Virus record (IMG/VR): IMGVR_UViG_3300047564_005571
Location: 1 to 32,796 of that record
Source of the DNA: a virus
Strand: one strand, 5' to 3'
Length of the DNA: 32,796 nt
Part shown: one piece after another, positions 28,464 to 32,796 of the stretch
Layout of the letters: each line of letters opens with the position of its first letter
Numbering within the stretch: position 1 is the stretch's first letter
Notes under the pieces: model-generated
Databases searched by the model: none
The model's input: the letters and a program-made list of their open reading frames with translations, nothing else
Told to the model about the DNA's origin: nothing
Made by a program: the position numbers and the translations under genes

Positions 28464-28617
28464 GAAGCTCTTTGGTGATTTTCCTGATTGTAACTTGAGC
28501 GTACTCCATGCTGTCAAGAAAATGCACTGCTTGGCTCATGGTGCAGCAAGATTCAGGTAGAATCCCGGATTCGGATTCCCCTTTAAGCGTGACTGCTTCG
28601 TAAATGAAGGCGTACAT
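28399..28617 (-). CDS. Small unknown protein (72 aa)
   Basis: ATG 28617 (MYAFIYEAVTLKGESE) or TTG 28647. Contains CCTMSQAVHFLDSM and a charged C-terminus. It is divergent from 28659 and its 3' end overlaps the coiled-coil gene by 65 bases. No family. Confidence 0.4.
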   Translation of the reverse strand: MYAFIYEAVTLKGESESGILPESCCTMSQAVHFLDSMEYAQVTIRKITKELHDQICDFRIRKANDSESIEEN

Positions 28618-28658
28618 GGGAACATTGAGCTGAGACCACCAATTCAAGTTTTGCTGTC

Positions 28659-29180
28659 ATGGCGAGAAAGCGCAACAAATGGTCTTCGTTTGCCTACAAG
28701 ATCAGTGTTCGTGATAAAAGCACCTACGAATCAGAAAAGGCGAGACGGGCGCAGAGCAGGGGGAGGTTTATTCACGAATCGGACAGGTGGCGAGCAATCA
28801 GGCATGAAGACGCAATCATGTTTTTTGTATTTCAGATTCTCAGGTTAAAGCAGCAAATAAAACGCCCCTGGTATTGCTACTACAAAGTTACTGGTTATGG
28901 GGCGCCAGGGCACAAAGAGTTTCTCTGCCCATTTACTTTCATGAGAGCAAGGACAATCGAGGAGTCACAAGCCGTTGCTTATCGAATGTGGTATGCTCGT
29001 TGCATTGAGAAGTCTCGACTGATTCTCAATTGGCTCCTTCATTTGGAGCCAACAGAATACACGGAAGACTTGCATCATTATCTGCTTAGACTTTTAATTT
29101 TTCCTCGCCCCACCTCTTATCAGGTTGATGCCTACAGGACGAACAGGGAGTCAAAGATTTCAAGAGCGCTATTCAGATAG
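28659..29180 (+). CDS. Unknown basic protein (173 aa)
   Basis: MARKRNKWSSFAYKISVRDK, then SRGRFIHESDRWRAIRHEDA, aromatic-rich (RPWYCYYKVTGYG) and a C-terminal part ending SKISRALFR. Basic overall. The next gene starts 53 bases before its end. Right-hand unknown region; no family recognised. Confidence 0.5.
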   Translation: MARKRNKWSSFAYKISVRDKSTYESEKARRAQSRGRFIHESDRWRAIRHEDAIMFFVFQILRLKQQIKRPWYCYYKVTGYGAPGHKEFLCPFTFMRARTIEESQAVAYRMWYARCIEKSRLILNWLLHLEPTEYTEDLHHYLLRLLIFPRPTSYQVDAYRTNRESKISRALFR

Positions 29181-29673
29181 TGGTCATTTTTATTTTTCAC
29201 TTACTCAGGTAGATAACAGATTTGCCTTGTGCAAGGAATGTTTGAGATTTAAGAAGGGCGTGAAGATCAGACTGAGAAGAGTTTATGCTTCGACTCAGGA
29301 TGTTGAGCGGTCAGCGGTTGTAGAGTACCGATCTGTCAGAGATTTGCACACAAGGTATTTTGATCTTGCAGTGCGTGCTGATGGGGGCGAGTATTACAAA
29401 TACGATAAAAGTTATTGCCCTGAAGGCTCTCTGTTCCCATTTGTGAGAACCGCCGCCTCTAGTTTTGTCCCAATCGACACGGGTTGTATTTGGCTGGGCA
29501 CAAGGTTTGAACACCCAAGAATCTTCGTTGACAATCAAGTTGCAAAATGGATCAGCCCTTATTCACCTGGGGGATTTCCTAGACTTGATCCTTTTCGCCC
29601 CTACTCAGAAGTTATTGACATTTTTTCAAAGTTGATGAATCAGTCTCGTTATCCAGACCTTGATCTTGAGTGA
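29128..29673 (+). CDS. Unknown protein (181 aa)
   Basis: ATG 29128 (MPTGRTGSQRFQER). A CxxC pair near residue 35 (FALCKECLRFKKG) may bind zinc. Later: VEYRSVRDLHTRYFDLAV, KYDKSYCPEGSLFPF and IDTGCIWLG. It overlaps 28659-29180 by 53 bases. Function unknown. Confidence 0.5.
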   Translation: MPTGRTGSQRFQERYSDSGHFYFSLTQVDNRFALCKECLRFKKGVKIRLRRVYASTQDVERSAVVEYRSVRDLHTRYFDLAVRADGGEYYKYDKSYCPEGSLFPFVRTAASSFVPIDTGCIWLGTRFEHPRIFVDNQVAKWISPYSPGGFPRLDPFRPYSEVIDIFSKLMNQSRYPDLDLE

Positions 29674-29723
29674 TTTCCCGCAGTTGTACTTGCTGGTAAA
29701 GATGCAAATTGTTTTATTTATGC

Positions 29724-29752
29724 TTGACAAGGGGGCCGATTGGTGCCATACT
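29724..29752 (+). promoter_or_regulatory. Promoter P4 with dyad operator
   Basis: -35 TTGACA (29724-29729), spacer AGGGGGCCGATTGGTGC (17), -10 CATACT (29747-29752), preceded by TTTATTTATGC, the same 11 bases as before P5. Leads to ATG 29779 and the cluster to 31351. Confidence 0.8.
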
Positions 29753-29778
29753 GTAAGAGTCCAAGGCACCAGCCCTGC

Positions 29779-30282
29779 ATGACCACTTCCAGTCTCCAAA
29801 TTATTTCACATCAAGAACAGGTCAAGGTTGCGCCCGCAGCCAACGAAAAACAAACTCTGCATGAACGCATGTGTTTCATGGCAGATGACATTGTTAGGCA
29901 CAACCTTTCCGATGTCGCAGTTCACGATGCACGCATTCTCAAGAGGATGTGTCGCGGCGAAGTCAGGCTCTGGATTGTTACTGAGTTTGGCACTCACTTT
30001 CTCCCTATGTCCTGCAAGGTAGGCGAATGGAAAAAGCAGGAGTCGAAAGATTATGTATTTTCTTCTGCTGAGGTGATGATTGCAAGGCTGCTGAGGATTG
30101 ATCTTGATGGTGCGATCCTCAATAAATCTCTTTTCGCGTCAGCCAAGTTTTACATGGTTGCCAAGGGTTATGACAGCTTCGGCGGTTCTATCACGCCCAT
30201 CTCTTTTGCCGATCTCACCAGCTTGATTTTTCCGAGCTGGAACAATGCAGAAATTCCCGAGCATCTTCATGAATTCATTTGA
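29779..30282 (+). CDS. Unknown protein (167 aa), first of the P4 cluster
   Basis: MTTSSLQIISHQEQVKV, DVAVHDARILKRMCRGEVRL and FTS-type strands (WIVTEFGTHFLPMSCKVG), ending EIPEHLHEFI. ATG 29779 is chosen because the promoter lies just upstream; a longer frame to 29740 begins inside the promoter. No domain recognised. Confidence 0.5.
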   Translation: MTTSSLQIISHQEQVKVAPAANEKQTLHERMCFMADDIVRHNLSDVAVHDARILKRMCRGEVRLWIVTEFGTHFLPMSCKVGEWKKQESKDYVFSSAEVMIARLLRIDLDGAILNKSLFASAKFYMVAKGYDSFGGSITPISFADLTSLIFPSWNNAEIPEHLHEFI

Positions 30283-30637
30283 CTATTCTGACTCAAGGCA
30301 GGCAAAAGTTTCTCTTTTCTATCAAAACGTGAAAACTCCCGAGCTTTATGTTGGTGACGTTCTTGCGATTATCGAGGCCCTGGACAAAAGGGCTCGATCT
30401 GTTGCGGAAGAAACAGTGGGCCTTTCAAAAACAGTAAAGCGCAAAATGTTCTTTCAGTTCTGGAGGCGCGACTATCTTCGTGAATTCTTGCTTTCTAAAA
30501 GCAACATGGCCTTGGCACATCTTCATCACCTTCGGGAGATCAGGGAGAAGATGATGCAAAGTACGGGCGTCGATGACGACATGCGCCCCATCACTCTTGA
30601 ACAAATTCTCAAGGATCATGAATCAGCAAGTCATTGA
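30269..30637 (+). CDS. Unknown protein (122 aa)
   Basis: ATG 30269 (MNSFDYSDSRQAKV). Helical, with VGDVLAIIEALDKRARSVAE, then a basic part (TVKRKMFFQFWRRDYLREF). Overlaps both neighbours (14 and 20 bases). No family. Confidence 0.45.
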   Translation: MNSFDYSDSRQAKVSLFYQNVKTPELYVGDVLAIIEALDKRARSVAEETVGLSKTVKRKMFFQFWRRDYLREFLLSKSNMALAHLHHLREIREKMMQSTGVDDDMRPITLEQILKDHESASH

Positions 30638-30935
30638 TGAAGCCGTAAAGTTTGTTCTTTATCTGGAGAATGTAGATGGCCCCTCTTGGAATTCTCTAAT
30701 GAGGGAGTTGTCTTCTATTCATCAGGCAAATTTCGGGTATTGCTATTTCGGGCTAGGAATGGAACCCTGTCTTCAGTTTGTCGATAAGTGGTTTGGGCAG
30801 TATTGGTACAGTTTCTGCCCCCAGGAGCTGAAATACGATTTCAGGCTTTATCAGAATACGGTCATTCTTTTTGCTGCCGCAGAGATTCTTGCTGGGGCGG
30901 AAAAAGAATTCAAAATCGGCAACTACTTCAATTGA
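30618..30935 (+). CDS. Unknown protein (105 aa)
   Basis: ATG 30618 (MNQQVIDEAVKFVLYLE). Aromatic-rich (FGYCYFGLGMEPCLQF, WFGQYWYSF) with a helical end (AAAEILAGAEKEF). AAGGA just before the start. No family. Confidence 0.45.
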   Translation: MNQQVIDEAVKFVLYLENVDGPSWNSLMRELSSIHQANFGYCYFGLGMEPCLQFVDKWFGQYWYSFCPQELKYDFRLYQNTVILFAAAEILAGAEKEFKIGNYFN

Positions 30936-30940
30936 TTCAA

Positions 30941-31351
30941 ATGACAACCATTAAGAACCCTACGGCTCTTGCACTTGTTGACGCAATGCTGTCAACTTCA
31001 ACTGATGATTTTGGCACGCCCCTGGACAAAGTTTTTTCCCCGGCAGAGGTTGACCCAGATTCCGTCAAGAGAATTTATCTTGAATTTCAGCAATTCATTG
31101 ATAAAGTCGAGGGCGAGATTGATGAGGTAGTCGATCATGCCTGGGAAAGCGTTGATGATTTTTACATTGGCGCCCACCCCGAAGGCTGTTCTGAGTTTTA
31201 CTTCATTTGCAGCAGGAATTATGAGGGAACTGGTTTCTGGGATTCCTCTATCTGGGATGAAAAAGTTGGGGGGTTGCTAAATGCTGCCGCCAAGACTTTT
31301 GGTGAGATTACGGCTTGTTTGAGCGATGACGGGAGAATCTATTTCAGCTAG
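30941..31351 (+). CDS. Unknown acidic protein (136 aa)
   Basis: ATG 30941 (MTTIKNPTALALVDAML), five bases after the previous stop. Acidic helix (IDKVEGEIDEVVDHAWESVD) and a beta end (DDGRIYFS). No family recognised. The last gene before P5. Confidence 0.5.
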   Translation: MTTIKNPTALALVDAMLSTSTDDFGTPLDKVFSPAEVDPDSVKRIYLEFQQFIDKVEGEIDEVVDHAWESVDDFYIGAHPEGCSEFYFICSRNYEGTGFWDSSIWDEKVGGLLNAAAKTFGEITACLSDDGRIYFS

Positions 31352-31375
31352 ACTCAGCAATTCATTTATTTATGC

Positions 31376-31404
31376 TTGACAGCCGCCCCCATTGATGGTA
31401 CTAT
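31376..31404 (+). promoter_or_regulatory. Promoter P5 with related operator
   Basis: -35 TTGACA (31376-31381), spacer GCCGCCCCCATTGATGG (17), -10 TACTAT (31399-31404), preceded by TTTATTTATGC as in P4. The spacer keeps the CCA and part of the second half-site of the shared pattern. Leads to ATG 31454. Confidence 0.75.
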
Positions 31405-31453
31405 TGAGTCTGTGGGGGCATCCTGCCATCACTTTTCAACTGCTTTATTTATC

Positions 31454-31828
31454 ATGTCAGTTTCCATGAATCCTCAGATGAGCCCGGACAGAAACTGGGA
31501 GGATCACTATTTAGAGGGCGAAGACGCTTCCAGGTTTGAGTCAATTCTTATTGTTGACGATCACCACGGGATCTATGTTCCGCAGGTTTTCTGCGAGCGT
31601 TACGAGAAAACCGAAGATGTTCCGCAAGAAGATTGGGACATTTGCCTTTCGGGGCCGGATCATGAATACTATTGGGAATCCTGGGAAATTATCTTGGACA
31701 ACTGGGGTTTCCAGGAGTCCGATGATGCAGGAAACAAGTGGCAGATTGCTCTTTATCAAGACGGCTGCCTCTTTCAAACTCGACACCTCTTTCAAACTCG
31801 ACAAATTATTCGCTGGACTAACGAATGA
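31454..31828 (+). CDS. Unknown acidic protein (124 aa)
   Basis: ATG 31454 (MSVSMNPQMSPDRNWED). Asp/Glu-rich and Trp-rich (YYWESWEIILDNWGF), ending with two near-identical copies of LFQTR(H/Q) encoded by an 18-base duplication. Highly acidic small early proteins are often host-takeover or DNA-mimic factors; this is only a possibility. Overlaps the next gene by ATGA. Confidence 0.5.
   Translation: MSVSMNPQMSPDRNWEDHYLEGEDASRFESILIVDDHHGIYVPQVFCERYEKTEDVPQEDWDICLSGPDHEYYWESWEIILDNWGFQESDDAGNKWQIALYQDGCLFQTRHLFQTRQIIRWTNE
31769..31804 (+). repeat. 18-base tandem duplication
   Basis: CTCTTTCAAACTCGACAC is followed directly by the same 18 bases with one change (final A). It adds six residues (LFQTRH / LFQTRQ) in frame near the C-terminus of 31454-31828, a recent slippage event. 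Confidence 0.8.
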
Positions 31829-32274
31829 CATTTGCAACGGACGAACGCTGGCTCAACACTCCTGAGTTTCAAGATAAGAAAGGGCTTTATTTTAAGAGTA
31901 ATTCTCTTGAAAGAGAAATTGCTTTGCCCGACGTACTTTCAATGCACATTGATGATCTCAGGAGCTTGATGCTTGAGATTGAGGCGGAAAACGCAATTCA
32001 GCGATTTCATTCCGATGTCAACTCGGAAATTGAAAAAATTGATCCTTCCCACGAATGGAAGGAATCACATAAGCGTTTTGCGTTTAAGCGTTTCGTCCTG
32101 GTTTTCTTCGGTAAGGCAATTTCCAAGGAGATCAAGTACAGGACTCAAGTTGAAAGAAGCAAGAGTTTTTCTGCTATGGACAAAGAGATTATTGTTCTTG
32201 CCAGGAAGGCTCTCGGGCCGGAAAAGTTCTCTCAGATTATTTCACAAGCCAAAACATCACTTTCTGACAAATGA
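31825..32274 (+). CDS. Unknown protein (149 aa)
   Basis: MTFATDERWLNTPEFQ, MHIDDLRSLMLEIEAE and a basic centre (WKESHKRFAFKRFVLVFFGK), ending in a polar helix. ATGA overlap with both neighbours. No domain recognised. Confidence 0.5.
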   Translation: MTFATDERWLNTPEFQDKKGLYFKSNSLEREIALPDVLSMHIDDLRSLMLEIEAENAIQRFHSDVNSEIEKIDPSHEWKESHKRFAFKRFVLVFFGKAISKEIKYRTQVERSKSFSAMDKEIIVLARKALGPEKFSQIISQAKTSLSDK

Positions 32275-32582
32275 AAATGAAAAAGATTGCTCGTGCTAAG
32301 GATTGCTCGCTTCAGTTTTCCGTGCCGGAGGGTCAGACTCTTTGGCCAACGGATCAAGTAATTCTTTTGGCCCAACAATTGAAGGCGATAAATGATGCCG
32401 ACCAGAAACGCGGCATGGATGCACTTTTTCCTTTTCTCCACGATGTCATTGATGAATTTGTTTTCAATTTGACGGAGATCGTTGATTGCGACCCAACCCC
32501 CGAGTATTCAGGGGAGCCGCCATTGAGCGCAAAGGAAATGGCAGACATTTCTTTTCGGCAAAAGCTTGAACTTAAAGGCTGA
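32271..32582 (+). CDS. Unknown small protein (103 aa)
   Basis: MKMKKIARAKDCSLQFSVPE, an acidic middle (FPFLHDVIDEFVFNLTEIVD) and EYSGEPPLSAKEMADI. Starts in ATGA, ends in TGATG overlap. No family. Confidence 0.5.
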   Translation: MKMKKIARAKDCSLQFSVPEGQTLWPTDQVILLAQQLKAINDADQKRGMDALFPFLHDVIDEFVFNLTEIVDCDPTPEYSGEPPLSAKEMADISFRQKLELKG

Positions 32583-32796
32583 TGTCTCTTACCAAGCGCC
32601 AGCGTCAGATCATTTTGATGTCGCTCAATTTCTTTCATGATTACGGGTCCATGTTTACTGGGCTCATCAAAGAAAGGTATGTGGGGCATCGGAAGGATAA
32701 TGCAAGGGCGTGGGTAAAGTTGAAGGAGGAAATTGCTGAGCTTAGAACTCAGTTAATTCTCAAGTTTCATTCTTCCGCCCCCAGAGAAGATTCCCC
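32582..32796 (+). CDS. N-terminal part of an unknown protein, partial at the right edge
   Basis: ATG 32582 overlaps the previous stop as TGATG. MSLTKRQRQIILMSLNFF, then a helical charged stretch (KLKEEIAELRTQLIL). The frame stays open to the edge, so length and function are unknown. Confidence 0.5.
   Translation, partial: MSLTKRQRQIILMSLNFFHDYGSMFTGLIKERYVGHRKDNARAWVKLKEEIAELRTQLILKFHSSAPREDS

Overview
The window reads as the middle of a tailed-phage genome whose host is very probably a cyanobacterium. Evidence for a phage: the end of a structural module, a lysis cassette with a two-domain endolysin, a complete replication and recombination set (primase-like protein, DnaB helicase, SSB, ERF annealase, exonuclease, RusA resolvase, dCTP deaminase, dNMP kinase, MazG-like pyrophosphohydrolase), tightly overlapping genes and many small unknown proteins. 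Evidence for a cyanobacterial host: a sigma factor of the cyanobacterial RpoD type, a cyAbrB-type regulator, and several small proteins that look like families I know from cyanophages. Both ends are cut through genes. No terminase, capsid, portal, integrase or tRNA gene was seen, so the genome is larger than the window and its lifestyle cannot be fixed from it.

Layout. 1-4472 (+): tail or fibre genes, a terminator-like hairpin, two small membrane proteins, a GH73 plus L,D-transpeptidase-fold endolysin, and a metallophosphoesterase. 4469-12703 (mostly -): sigma factor, dcd, an NrdR-like zinc ribbon, mazG-like gene, a separately controlled cyAbrB gene, rusA, dNMP kinase, ssb, exonuclease and ERF, with one HNH gene (and one small gene at 5521) on the other strand. 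12794-13616 (+): three small genes, one very basic. 13620-16918 (-): small unknown genes, including a glycine-tyrosine repeat protein and a winged-helix candidate. 17018-17170 (+): a ribbon-helix-helix protein. 17167-22930 (-): zinc protein, DnaB helicase, likely helicase loader, then a GC-richer block with a pentapeptide-repeat protein, ending in a membrane-HTH protein. 23059-24116 (+): two small genes and a stretch with stacked hairpins. 24117-28617 (-): a primase-like replication protein with inverted repeats upstream, and unknown genes. 28659-32796 (+): unknown genes, part of them behind two strong promoters.

The main new signal is a family of promoters. Five have TTGACA or TTGCGC, a spacer of exactly 17 bases reading nnnGGnnCCAnnGGTGC, then a -10 box; a sixth (31376) matches most of it. 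The spacer holds a dyad (ACC-Ann-GGT), so each looks like a promoter with a built-in operator. They sit ahead of the ERF operon, a winged-helix gene, a membrane-HTH gene, a gene downstream of the primase-like gene, and two right-hand clusters. This suggests one DNA-binding protein controls many phage transcription units at once. A second genome-wide signal is a strong excess of the pentamer GGGCG/CGCCC in both orientations. I infer that host sigma-70 reads the early promoters, the phage sigma factor may take over for other genes, and the replication, recombination and nucleotide genes form the middle programme.
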